Shown here: piece after piece, positions 21,617 through 37,129 of the stretch
How the letters are laid out: every line of letters starts with the position of its first letter
How positions within the stretch are numbered: position 1 is the first letter of the stretch
NCBI GenBank assembly: GCA_027559495.1
Contig: JAMXSV010000008.1
Coordinates: 992,001-1,056,000, forward strand
DNA length: 64,000 nt
Direction of reading: 5' to 3'
Source: Aurifilum marmelostoma
Lineage: Eukaryota; Ascomycota; Sordariomycetes; Diaporthales; Cryphonectriaceae
The notes under the pieces: generated by a model
Told to the model about the DNA's origin: nothing
Database searches by the model: none
What the model saw: only the letters and a program-made list of their open reading frames with translations
Program-made: the position numbers and the translations under genes

Positions 21617-22887
21617 CTCCTGATGCTGATGTTCGTCCCCCCGGCGAGAAGGGCTCCTCTCCCGCCTCCCGTTGTTGCTCAGAAGAGGACCGGGACTGTC
21701 GAGGAGGGGTAGAGACAGAAAGAGGAGAAACCCCAGCTACAGCTGCGGGGACTGTAGGACTAACAGCGGGCGGACCGTCGCGAGAAAAGGCGGGCTCCGT
21801 GCCGTTCTGTGTCGTCCCTTGGTTGGTCTCCTTATCGCTCCCAGTCGCATACGTCGTCGACAGGTTTGAATTCTGCGTCCCGTCCGGATCGATGATGGCT
21901 GCTGGGAGGATCTTGATAATCAGGGGCTTGAGTGTCGGCACACAGGCGCATATCATGCCAATGTTGACCTCGACGGCGGACCACATCAGGGAGAGCGAGG
22001 CATTCCAGGGGAACTCGGGGCTGTCGCCAAAGATGGCCGACGGGTCGCTGGAGGGGTCGGTCGATATGGTGGCGATGGCCTGCTGCAGGTAATAGATCCT
22101 CACGACATCGACAATGGTTACAAAGATGCCGAGCGAGAATGTGATGACCAGTATGTACTTTTGCCGCTTGGGCAGCCTCATCCCGGTGAGGACGGGGATC
22201 GGCAGAGCCAGGATGGCCAGGTCTGTGATGATGTTGACGGGGGCGCTGCAAATGAACTCGGTGAGAAGGGGGATGCACTTGGGCTGGCCAGAGTAGGTGG
22301 TGCTGAAGGAGGCCGCGACTGGATGGCACTGGAAGATGTTCAGCATGGTGAGGACGACACCGGCGACGTTGACAATGACCGCCACGATCCAGGAGGCGAT
22401 GCGGAGGACCTGCTGGGTATTCTTGGCAAGTCTCAGGTAAAAGATCAAGATGGATGTCTTGAGAGCCATGAGAGCAGGGTTCTGTGATGAAGATATTGTG
22501 TCAGCACAGGACATTCATCCACCCGTCCATCCGCTCATCCGTCCGTTCCCTTGTCAACGTAGGCGCACTAACATAGAGCACAGAAAAGACATATTCCGTC
22601 TTCCTGAGCGGGAGCCGATCAACCTCTGCAATGTCCTCATCATGCCTCCCCAGGCCAAAGTTCGTGCCGACGTCGATGGTCGTGGTGAGGCCCGCAGCCA
22701 GAACCCAGGCCACGATGATAAAGTAGTCGTCCCAGCTGACCCTCTTGACGATCCATGTGCGACAGATCATCCTGGCGATGAAAAAGAGAGTCCCTACAAC
22801 GAGGGTAGAGATGGTGACTGCGAAGACGGCGGGCCCGCGGTCCGGCGTAGACCCCGACCCCGTCGACGAGACGGCCATTTCGGCCAT
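21189..22887 (-). CDS. Fungal rhodopsin-like (PTH11-type) 7TM module, probably N-terminal half of a 7TM-MFS fusion
   Basis: Seven-helix membrane protein of the fungal rhodopsin/SAT4/PTH11-like family. Exon 1 is 22573-22887 (ATG at 22887, MAEMAVSSTGSGS) and exon 2 starts at 22481 after a 91-bp intron (GTTAGT donor, CACAG acceptor). The join reads VFSVLYNPALMALKTSILIF, as expected. Other hallmarks are VSWDDYFIIVAWVLAAGL, LAILALPIPVLTGMRLPKRQ and WSAVEVNIGMICACVPTLK. After helix 7 comes a Ser/Pro/Gln-rich linker of about 90 residues. In the literal frame translation continues to a stop at 21189, but everything after the G6 run (21637-21642) overlaps the MFS frame and is junk. With one base fewer, the linker continues PGDEHQHQEMDMLDFL straight into the transporter. 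Confidence 0.82.
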
Positions 22888-23852
22888 GACGGTAAGGGGG
22901 GGCAAGGCAAGGAAGATAATGATGACACCTGGCCCTGGTCTAGGGAGGTAGGAATCGATAGCTACGAGAGTCAATTCGGCGGATCTGATGAAGGTGCCAT
23001 GATCTTCTGCTGCAGGACATCGAGGTAGAAAGAGAGAGGGGTCGGGTAGAGTAACAAGATTGCAGAAAAAGAGGTGAGACCAGCAGGAGGCACCTGTCAA
23101 GAAATATTGCCGTTGCGATCCACGTAGAGGAACAGTCGAGTGTAGTAGGTAGTAGATAATATATCGAGAGGCCCTGTCGATGATCCTTCAGCCCAGGGAG
23201 ACAAGGCTTACGAGGCCAGAGCAATGCTGATTCTCGACCGAGGAGCTGATCACACGGAACTGGTTCCGGTATTAAAGCTTCTGTTTAGTGTGTGTGTGTC
23301 TTGACTCGGACCCGGCCATACACAGCACAGGACGACACTTTCAGCCCAGCGCGCGGGTGTGTGAACCGTTCCGACAGTGCTCTCTCACCACAATCCCGGG
23401 TCTCGCTCCGGCGCAAGGGTCATCTCGAAGCTGAAAAAAAAAACAAGAACAAATGAAGGCTACCCCGACTCAGACGACGGTTGTTGACGGAGGCCTGCTG
23501 AACCAATTTCATAGGCTGCCTCGTGAGGCGGATAACGAACGTGTCATGTAAGTAGTAGACGTCGGTTTTAACCGCAGCCGACGACTTCTTGCTTGACCTT
23601 GACTCGCACGGGCGTTCGAGAGCGGACAGGCTGAGACTCTGACAGTCCAAGGGGGTCGGAAGAGATAATCAGACCACGCGACGAGAGGGAAGAAGTGACA
23701 GGAGAGGAGGAGCAGAGGGAGGAGGAGGAAGAAGAAGAAGAAGAGCACGAGCTGGGGAGCGACAGCTGACGTGGGTCTTCAGTGCAGATGTCTCGGCGAG
23801 GAGTCGTTGAACATAAGAATTGGATGACAATAAGGCGGTCTGATTTTCTTTC

Positions 23853-23885
<33 letters not shown>

Positions 23886-26800
23886 GAAGAAAAAAAGATT
23901 GCGGAGCCTCTCGTTTGTAGCCTTCTTTTGCCGGGAGTAGTATTCGTGTCACACATGCGCTGACGGAGTAAAGTCGGTGTGAGCAAGGTCGCAGCAGATA
24001 GTCAAAAATCGTACACGAGGAGGGGTGCGGTGGAAAGTCGGAGAAGGCGGGTGAGAAAAAGACGAGGAAGAAAAGACAAAAAGAAAAGGTGAGTGGTACG
24101 AGGTAACAATACTGAATAAGCAACAAGACGTGACGGGCGCGAGAGGCTGTGCAGGCGTGAGAAATTGGTGACACACGGCAATGCACAAGGTTGGTCTGGT
24201 GATGGACACAGGAAAATCAGAAGACAGCGACAGATTCCAAGGGCGACGACGACGACGATGACATGGGCGGTTGTTGTACTGCGGGAAGGACCTCATGTGA
24301 CCCTGTCGTTCAGTCGTGTCGAGAGCTGGGATGTGCCCTGTCCATGGTCGGCTGCTAGCAGAAAAACATGCCTCGACGATACAATAGCTGGGCGCTGGGC
24401 AGGCGTGGGCAGTACGAGATAACCCGGGTCATAGATGACACTGCCGATCAGGGCTGCTGAAGATCTATACTTTCTATCACCTAGAGACGATGCAAAGTTT
24501 CTCAAGCTTTATTTTTTTTTTTCTTTTTGCCCTTTTTCCTTGCTCCCTCTCACCCACCCCCCTCCTTCCCCACCTCCGCCGTCACTTCAGCCCCAAAAGG
24601 TGTGGTCAGGAGGATGTGAAAAGGGCTGCCAACCTGCATCGGCAGCAGCATGGCCCCCAGGCTTCCTTAGCGGCTCAGAGCATTGAGCGGATTTATCTGA
24701 AGAAGGGGAGGGTGGGTGGTTGATGGGAAGGGCGAGTTAAAGCACAGGAGTTACATTTTTTTTTTTTTGAGATTGGTTGGCTGCGCCGCTTTTGCCGGTT
24801 TGCGCTTTGGCATCAAGGTCCTACAGTAGTACTTTGTATATGTACAATGCGCCAGTATTGTGTGCTTACGCCAGGGCTACAAATGGATCAGATCGACGAC
24901 GGGATGGATGGGCACCGATAGACCGGGCCATTGTGCAGGGTGAAATGCAGGATTGACCTGTTCCCAGCCGCAGTCGTTTATTGGTCAGAATCTCCCTCAG
25001 GCAGGCATGATGAGCAAAGCGTGCTAGGAAGGTTCCTTTTGCAGTGGTGACGACGTGCGGATGCATGATGCAAATGGCGCACATGTACAGCTTTACCCCA
25101 TACTTTTGGCGGGTATTGCATGCGGCCGGGTATCGCATGGCCCTCACAGATGTGAGGGGTAGAGGGCGAAAAGAGAAAAGAGAGCCAAAAAACGAGAGGG
25201 GGAAAAAAAAATTTAAAAAATTAGGGTGCCTTACATACTAGCTCCACTGATTGGCTTGGGGACCTGAGACGAATCCAGCCCTGAGGGGCATATGTCTCGC
25301 ACACAGCAGGCTCTTTGGATCAAGGTGTTCTTCCAGGAGCAGCCACAATAGCTGAACTTCTCATCTCCTCCTGACCAAGTTTTGGGACGCAGTCCTTCAA
25401 CGCGTCCTGCTTGTTGATCTCGACATCATATTGGCCTGAAGGGCAAGGGCGGTCTTGCAAGCTGGACGGAGTTCACTTTTGATAATTGGTCGATCCTCAT
25501 CTTGCGACCCTCGTAGTAATGACGTCTGACAAGATTAGGTTGCCAGGTTGCCTGGCTGCCTAGGTACTTGGGTACTTACGATCTTTCCCTCCCCTCCCTT
25601 GGCGCCTAACTAGCTAGTGGCGAACCCCGCACATGGCCCTTCCCCAGACATTGGGTCGCTTGGGTGGCCTGGGTGGGAAAGAGCGAGCACTGGCCGGCTC
25701 CACCAGGTCCGCGTTCAGATTAGCTAAGCACGCCCGAGCTCAGGAGCTCTACACCATCTCTCGCACCGGCTGATCGGATCCGGCCCGGAAGTGCCTCACC
25801 GTTTCTCTCACCTGACATCTTGCTCCATCCTCGGTCCAGTTTAAGAACGCCATGTCTCCACGTCGTCGGCACAGGTCAGGACACCTTGGAGGTCATGAGC
25901 GCAGCCAAGGTGATACTTCTTGCTGCCTACGCATACAATTATACCAAAACTCGATCCCAGCCTTTGCACTTCCCACTCTGTGTGCGTCTTTTCCTGTGAC
26001 AATGCCTGTGTAATGGACGCTGCTTTTTTGGACGCCACAGGTCCACAGCGAGGATCGTGATAGACTTCTCCTGACACAAGAGAGGAGCTGCCACGTCGCG
26101 CCCCATGGATCCTCCAGATCTGGCCAGATGCCCTCACGGCAGGCCTGTCCTCAAAAAAGATGGCGACCACGACAGCCGGTGCATGCCGTGCAGGTCAGAC
26201 ACTGTGGCGTGCATCTCGGTAATTGCGCTCTTAGTAAGTCTTGAATTGAACACTGCCACATAGGGGTCTTAAACAGTCACTAATCATGCCAACGGCTTTC
26301 AGGGTATGGATTCCATGACTGGGGAATCTGGTGAGTTTGCCGGCCAGGGGGGAAGATCCTTCGATCCACGCGTGCACAATGTGCATTGCCATGACAAGAA
26401 AGATGAGAGGAGAAAAAGGAGAGAGGGAAAATCCAGAAAGAAAAAAAAGAAGAAGAGAAAACTCCCTCACTCGGGACCAGACCACTACTGATCACAGCCG
26501 CGCAGGCATCTCAAAAAGAGTCGCCCATATGTGTCGTTCTGGCGGCTCCGCCAGCTGATATACAGTAATGAAGACGATACGCGACAGTTCGTACCCACTC
26601 GGCGAGTCTGAAATCTCCCGGGTTCCGCGGTCCTTTCTCCGCATCGTCCCTCGGCCGCCGGTGCAGGATGGACCCGCTATTACGCACGGCAAGACCGCTG
26701 TCTGTTGGGTGAGACTGTCACCATTTCCAATGATAACTTGCGCCTTGATCAGACTTGGGCATCACCCCTGAGCCAAAAGCCAGTGCGATGGCTCACCGTT

Positions 26801-27146
26801 TATTGATTCAGCGTCAATTTTACGAGATCCTACCCGGGACGGAGCCCGAGGGACGCGGCCTAGAACTCTCCGTCTTACGTCCATGGACTTCTGCAGTCCT
26901 GAAACCTTGACAAGGTCTATAATGCATACGTGGATGATGATAGACCCTCGTCTCGTGCTCTGTCCTTTTGAAGCTGCCCTTTGAAGAATACAAAAGGAAG
27001 CAACAGCGCCTGTACCTGATAAAATGAAGACGAGGCACTCACCAGGATCCGCCGATTTTCTGAACACGTGCAAAACCGTGTTTGGTACAAAACAGACATG
27101 AACTTCGATTCTGACCCTTCCATGAACCTCTTTTGGAATTGTGATA
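22888..27146. other. Intergenic, about 4.3 kb, simple repeats only
   Basis: No supported gene. The stretch holds the 7TM-MFS promoter, a 26-T run (23858-23883), GAGGAG/GAAGAA tracts near 23700-23750, and polypyrimidine tracts near 24510-24590. All frames are short and unrecognised. Confidence 0.5.
23858..23883. repeat. T26 homopolymer
   Basis: Uninterrupted T run in non-coding DNA; a likely position of sequencing length error. Confidence 0.9.
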
Positions 27147-28766
27147 ATGTCGTCATCTCAAAAGACCCCCGAGCCCAAGCTGCTGAAAGAGCTAGGCTAT
27201 CTGTCTGTATATCCAGTGTCCTCGCAGATACCATGATATCATCTGCTGACGACTGTTCGCAGTGATATCTTCCATCTGGCGATGAACAGACTCGATCAGC
27301 TCCGTGGTACCGTCATCTCCTGTCGCTACACAGTTCCGCAAGGACTCAGAGACCCAGAGCATCTCGACCCGCTCAAACGCGCCACCGAGTCTGCGATCTG
27401 TGCCGTGGTCATGGACCATCCAACTCTACAAGTCGGGATCGCAAACGCCGACTCCAGGAAGCCTTCTTGGGTCCAGCTGGAGAGCCTCGACCTGCGGCAC
27501 CACATACGCTGGCATTATCTGGACGCAGGGGAGGATCTCGACAAGGTGCTGCTGCAGACCACTGGAGCTCAACTCGAGACCAAGTTCGTTGACCTTCAGC
27601 TCCGACCTGGATGGTTCATTGACGTCGTGCATCAAAAGAACTCTGAAGTCCTCGACGTAATGTTCACCTGGAACCACGTACATAACGACGGGATGAGCGG
27701 GAAAATATTTCACGAAGACTTACTTCAAGCCCTCAACTCTGCAACCAAAACGCATGAAGTCAGTCAGCGCATCAACGAGGGCAAGCTCGCCCTCCCGAAG
27801 CAGCCCCTAAAGATGCCACCGCCACTAGAGGACGTATGCAAACTGCCGTTATCCTTCAAGACTATCGCAAAGGGCACATTGGAAGTGTACGGCTCAGCAG
27901 TGTTCGACAAGAGCCCCAGCCTCGCGCACTGGATACCCATCCGCCTTGAGCCCCTCACCGCGCAGCTCCGCAGCTTCACGGTCGAACAAGACGCCGTCGA
28001 CAAGGTCGTGAGGATATGCCGCCAGCACAAGACCACTGTCACTGGTCTACTGCAGGCACTGGTGCTTGTGTCCATCGCCTCCCAGCTGGACGAGCGGACC
28101 GCTGCGGCCTTTAGAAGTGGAACTGCCTTGGACCTCCGCCGATTCGTGCCGACGAGCCCGCGCAAATACCCTGGCCTCCGACCGCACAGGATTATGGCCT
28201 GTTATGTTACGATGTTGACGCACGAGTTCGACGTTGGGCTCGTGGAGAAGATCCGCGCCAAGGTCTCGCCCTCTGATGCCTCGAGACGCAGCTCAGCACC
28301 GCTGAGCAAGGAGCTTCTGGAAGAGACGTGGTCCATAGCCTCCACAGTCCGCGGCGAGATCGCGAACAAGATAGAAAAAGTTGGTCTGAGAAAGGACAAT
28401 CTGGGCCTCATGAGATTCATGCGGGACTGGCGGCAGTATTTCATGGACATAGCCAAGCGGCCAAGACAGCTGTCGTGGACGGTCAGCAATATCGGCGTGA
28501 TCGAGGGGAGAACCAAGGCCACGCCGTCAACGTCAAGTCCGGCACATGACGCAGGGCCAGAAGGGTTGTGGTCGATCCGACAGGGACTCTTTGCGGTCAG
28601 CCTAGAGACCACGAATGGCGGCATTTTTGTCACCGTGCTGACGGCGGCGGGCGGACGGACGTGCGTCGCTGGCAGTTGGCAGGATTGCATCTTTGACGTG
28701 TCGCTGGGTGAGCGTGTGATGGCTGATATGGAGAGGTGGATTGCCCAGATCGCATCCGAGTCGTGA
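27147..28766 (+). CDS. AATase-family acyltransferase (alcohol O-acetyltransferase-like)
   Basis: Acyl-CoA-dependent acyltransferase of the fungal alcohol acetyltransferase family. The main frame runs from an ATG at 27282 to the stop at 28766 (494 residues). It has the catalytic HxxxD motif as HVHND (residues 132-136) within TWNHVHNDGMSGKIFHEDLL, and family stretches such as HPTLQVGIANADSRKPSWVQ, TVTGLLQALVLVSIAS and WTVSNIGVIEG. Starting at 27282 omits the usual N-terminal strand. Upstream, the same frame from an ATG at 27147 encodes KLLKELGYLSVYPVS, which looks like that missing N-terminus, and is cut by a TGA at 27234. A short intron ending at the CAG at 27260-27262 (branch site GCTGACG) would bypass the stop, but the matching donor (GTCCTC at 27218) is weak. 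The exact substrate is unknown. Confidence 0.8.
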
Positions 28767-31167
28767 TCGAGTTGCTGTCTGCGGTGGGCGGCACGGGGTC
28801 TTTCTCATCTACGCCTGTGCGATCAGACATTGTGTATGCTGTGAAGCAGTTTTGTAGCATCCTACTTACTGCCACTGATATGGAAACGGTTATAATATGG
28901 CATGCATTCCAGGTCGTCGTGCCTCTGCCTGGTAATCACCAGCTTTCCTACTGTTTAGATACTGAAGTAGTTATCTTCTAACACATTTCAATAAGCTTCA
29001 TACTGACATTTGGAGCGAGATCCCGGGGAAACCCTTCCACTTGTATCCTGGCGGCTGGGGAAGAGCCAATACAACCTGCTTCACATCACTCCATTAACTA
29101 TAATCATAGCCTCTATGATGAAACCATTGTATTAGTTACAGCTTGAGCTAATTACTAGACACGGATGATACAAGGTTTTCACACAACAGCGAGGCTCGTT
29201 GTGCTTTTTACTTCCTCCTCGAGACCTCCTGGTCACTTGGTCTGTAAAGACAGCTCCCAGTCTGAGCTGTCCAACAGCGCAGATAGATTATCCCATCTCG
29301 CAAACATCCAGTTCTCAAGATATCAAACACCTGACACGGCTTAGCACAGCTTGATAATATGCTTCGCAAAGTCAGTGGGGCCCTCCAACCAAGTGAAGCC
29401 ACCCACGTCACAATCAGAACAATCTTGAGTGTTGTCTCGCGGCGTCTCATGGTATCCCAACTGTCGTCAGACCCCGCAGGACCTTGAAGCAATGCCGCAC
29501 AACACACAAGACCATTTCCAGGACCAGGGCTAGCACGAGGAGGCCACACCACGTCAATCAATTACCAGAACTACCAGACAGCCCGCCAGCCTCGTGCCGG
29601 GAATAGGTATGGTGCAAACGTTCCCGAGTCAAGTCCCCCCCCCCCCTCCCCCGCCTGGTGGTCCGGTTTTCGTTTTCGGGTTCGCATTTACTACTGATTG
29701 GTTCAGGATCAAAAAGAGTCTCACGAGCAGAAGGCATACAAAACAGCCTGATGCGAGCATGGCTTGATCGTGATATGATTGCTTATAGCAGTTATGGGGC
29801 TTGCTAAAGTATAATTCTGATATTGGCCCCCCTGAAAGCTTGAACAGCAAGGTAGCCGGGTTTTCCACGAATATAGCCCCACAAGAGCCTGACGTGGTTC
29901 GACAGATTGAGTTTGGCAATAACATGATGCTGAAAAGCTTGAGCCATGTGTTTATGTGGGCCTGTATTGTAGGTAAAGTATACTTCTGTGACTGGAGATA
30001 TCTCACGCAGGTTCTCGGACGATCGAGGCGAATTGAAAGAAGCTTGAGCCTATGACACAATTCCACAGATGGGTATTTGTACATCTATAGTATCTTTGGC
30101 GGATGTAGCAAAGTGTTGTATAGTAGTGTAAACTCCAGGACTGATACAACGAGATCCAATAATCAGTGGTGCTATATTAATTACTTCATTGTGAAGGGGC
30201 ACCCAGCCAATCCAGTGTACCGGCAAAAGACGACACAGATTGCAGAATGGTAGAGCAGTTACAAAGTACTGAAGTTAATTAATCATGACTTGAACAGAAT
30301 ACACGCCAGAACTCAAGACAGGCCTTCAACACAGACTCACCCCTCAGAACGTGCAGCTGTAGCTGTGAGAGAAAAAGTAACGACAATTCGGTACCCATGG
30401 CTTCATCATAGACCAAACGGAAGCAGTTGTCTCTGCAAAGGTGAATCCTCATTCACAGAGTCTTGTCACTATTAATTATAAAGAACTGATCATCGTCAAG
30501 TCTCGGGTTTGCCGCAATGTGATACTCTGTATAGACACACTTCATGGAACCCAGACCAAAAGAACACACCTACTAATTACACCAACCAAGACCATCGTTG
30601 CACCTGAGGCCGCGGCGATGGCCTCTATTCCCGCCGCAGCATCTCTCCAGCAAAGCGTTACATACGCATCAAAGAATGGCTAGCCTCGGGTCCCGCTTGG
30701 CCGATCAAACCACCACCACCACCACCACCAAAAGACCCAGCCACCACTCCAAAGCAACTTAAAAAAAAAAAAATTAGAAGCCTCGGCTGGGAATTTTCTA
30801 GAACGAAGAAAGAAAAAGGCGCCATGCGACATGAGCCACCCACCACCACCACTACCACCATGGAACTAGTCTCCCAGTCACCCCTACCCCAGCCACGACA
30901 CCGTTCCCCCCCCGGCCGCAAAGAATCTGAACCTGTTTTTCTGAGATGAGAGCCTCCAATCTTTTTCTCCAAGCGCACCAATTCCAAAGGCCCACTCCCT
31001 TGTTCTCCCCCCCTCCCCCCCTTGCAACAAGCAGAGCAAAGCCCCAGCTTCCTGCACCGTCCTAGTGCCTGGCAGTCCAACTCTGGTAGCGACGATTCAA
31101 AGGGTGGTGGCTGCTGATCCAAAGCGGTTTTTCTCTCAGCGGGAGCGTCACATCGGGTCGTGTGCAT

Positions 31168-31198
<31 letters not shown>

Positions 31199-31240
31199 GG
31201 GGGTTTCAAATAATTACCAGGTACTTCTTTGCTTTGCCTG

Positions 31241-31259
31241 CCCCCCCCCCCCCCCCCCC
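31241..31259. repeat. C19 homopolymer
   Basis: Nineteen consecutive C, with a (GGA)n and G8-type tract about 50-70 bp before it. Confidence 0.9.
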
Positions 31260-31866
31260 TTTACAAGTAGCCAGAGCACGGCCAGGGTGGAGGGGGGGCA
31301 ATTACGACTCCAGGATATTCTGGGGTGCAGGAGGAAGCTAGGCCGGGCGTGTGGTATACTGGTTCCCATGTTTTGACCTCCTCCCTTGGCGTGCGTGTGC
31401 CCTTCGATGTGCCCTCTCGGGTTGCTGTACCGCGGTCGAGCGCTACGCGGATCGAGGACCCCATCTTCTTCTTCCGTCTTGTCTCCTGTTTCTCGATCCT
31501 CGTGTCAGCCTCAACCCACCCCCTCCCTTACCCACAGACATACCATCCCAGGTTTCTCTCCCTACTAGGCCTGACGGTCCGCCCGATCTGAAGGGGGGGG
31601 CAGGCCACATGCGGAAGTCGTCACGCCGTGGTGCAGGGGGGAGGGGGGGGGGGCTGTCGACCTCGGGGAAGACGAGATTCTGGGTCCCCCGTCGGATTGT
31701 ATGCTCGGCAGTTCTTGTTCACAGACACACACACACACAGAGAGAGAGGCAGACAGACTCTGCAGAGGATTTGGTTGAGCCATTGGCATTTGTCTTTTCT
31801 TGAGGTCTGCGTGCTTCCGTCACAGTAACGAGGGCATGGACCTCGCCCGGTGAAGGCGTCACGTTC

Positions 31867-31898
31867 CATCCATCCATCCATCCCTCCATCTGTCCATC
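31867..31898. repeat. (CCAT)n imperfect tetranucleotide repeat
   Basis: About seven CCAT-like units with two substitutions. Confidence 0.75.
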
Positions 31899-32613
31899 GC
31901 AAGCCTTGCCTTTCCCAGTATCCTAGTCCGAATACCTTTTGGGTAATGGAGGGAGGAAGAGAGAAGAGAAGGGATGACGACGGAGGGGTAATGTAAATAT
32001 GTACTATATGTCAGCTGCACAGACTTTGTCGTATGCAGCAAAGCATGAACAGTTGGGGGGGGAGAAAGAACATGATGATATCCATATCTCGTTCGTTCGT
32101 CGTAGTGTGCATTTCTCTCCGTCCACCCCTTTTTGACCTGATCGAGGCGAAAACAGAATCCGTCGGGTCTTTCCAGATAGAACACACAAAGGAAACTTCA
32201 CGCCTGCAGTTCCTTGAGAGTGGTTGGCATAGAAGAAAGAAAAAAAGACTCCACCAGATGCCTTATAAAAAAAAAAAAGAAGACAAAAGAGAATCAATAA
32301 ACACACAATACCCTCCTAGAACCCCTTGCCTCTGGTGCCTTTTTAACCTCATTGATCCCGGAACACCAGCTGCAAAGAAGGAAGAAAAAAAAAGTGAAAA
32401 TAAAAAGGGCTGAAAAACTTTAGAACCATATGTTTTGATTTTCAGCGGGCGACCGAAACAAAAGACCATCGCAGATGTGTCGGCTTGCAAACCAAAGCGT
32501 ACTCATAAGCATTCCATTTCTCAGTTTCGTGTTTTTTTGTTGTCTTTTTCTTTTTGGTGGTGTGGCAGGGGAGAAAAAAAAAAATAGATCTCTTCGGTCC
32601 AATGTGCACACAT

Positions 32614-32641
<28 letters not shown>
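32614..32641. repeat. (CA)14 microsatellite
   Basis: CA dinucleotide run just beyond the stop codon of the Zn2Cys6 regulator, probably in its 3' UTR. Confidence 0.85.
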
Positions 32642-32645
<4 letters not shown>

Positions 32646-32687
32646 TAGTTCTTCATCATTTCTCTTCGTCTTGGGAAGGGATCTCAA

Positions 32688-36238
<3,551 letters not shown>

Positions 36239-36797
36239 CCGCCCGGGATGGTAGCGGTCGACAAGTTAAAAAATTCAGGCTGGGTTCGTGGTGGTTTATA
36301 CAAGAGGACCAAGAAGAAAACGGGAATGCTCTGCCTCTATTTTCTCCCAGGGTAGTTGCTTGTTCGGTCTACTAACGGTCGTCCAGGCGAAGCAGCAGCA
36401 TCCTATAACCAGAGCCGCTGGCCTTGCGAGTAGAAAGAGTGTGGCAAGGAGAATGACAAGCAGGCCGGAATTATTGTCCTAACAAGAGGAGCACCCGAGA
36501 GATCGCGTAAGCACTCCCCGGAAAGCGAGCCCACGCTGGCCCACGAGGCAATGAAGTGTCGTATGGGATGGCAAGGCAGATGGTTTAAAATTTGGAGGAG
36601 CACACCAACAAGCAGAGCAAGGCCAAGGCCAGCGGAGGAGGCGGCACGGCACCTAGATATTAAGAAGACAAGCGTGAAGCAGATGATTTCCGAGCCGAGC
36701 AGGGAGTGTGGAGTAGAAGCAGATGAGAAGGAAGCTAGCCGATCCTGGCACGCAGCCTGGCAGACAGAGCAGGGTGCATCCGCGTGGTGGGACCCCT

Positions 36798-36846
36798 GGG
36801 GGGGGGGGGGAGGGTGGATGTGTGGTGCAGGTGGGGGGGGGGGGGG
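36798..36846. repeat. Paired G13 and G14 runs
   Basis: A G13 run (36798-36810) and a G14 run (36833-36846), 22 bp apart with further GG doublets between: a potential G-quadruplex element about 600 bp upstream of the regulator start. Confidence 0.8.
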
Positions 36847-37108
36847 AGGAGGGCGAGGAGAAGAAGGAAGTGCAGGAGTGGCCAAGGGCCAAGTGAAAGA
36901 CTTGAGGACGGGGGACATGTCTATCCTTGGATGTGACATATCGGACAAGTACAGACCGGGAAGCCACTCCAACCTCATCAACAAGGGTGGCGGTAAGAGG
37001 AGGAGAGGGACTGATGATGAGAGGGTACCTCAGGGGACAACCTCGAGGTCCATCAAACTAGATTTCGCTGGCGTACCGGGTCCCTGCTGGACAAGCCTAG
37101 CGTGAAGA

Positions 37109-37129
37109 GCCAGACAAGACAAGACAAGA
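37109..37129 (+). repeat. (GACAA)n pentanucleotide repeat
   Basis: Four tandem GACAA-type units in non-coding DNA. Confidence 0.75.

Larger units (their letters stand above)
28767..32687. other. Intergenic, about 3.9 kb, AT-richer segment then G/C homopolymers
   Basis: 28.9-30.6 kb is visibly AT-richer than its surroundings and has no coding signal. 30.7-32.6 kb is dominated by long G/C runs, CCACCA repeats near 30710, a (CCAT)n tract and A-rich stretches. No gene is supported; the part next to 32688 is the 3' flank of the Zn2Cys6 regulator. Confidence 0.5.

Noticed and set aside
29629..30084. 151-codon minus-strand frame in the AT-richer segment
   Set aside because: Ends in a Gly run from a homopolymer; no domain recognised and no splice partners.
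36551..37105. 184-codon plus-strand frame upstream of the regulator
   Set aside because: Built around two long G runs that encode Gly; the remaining sequence has no recognisable features.
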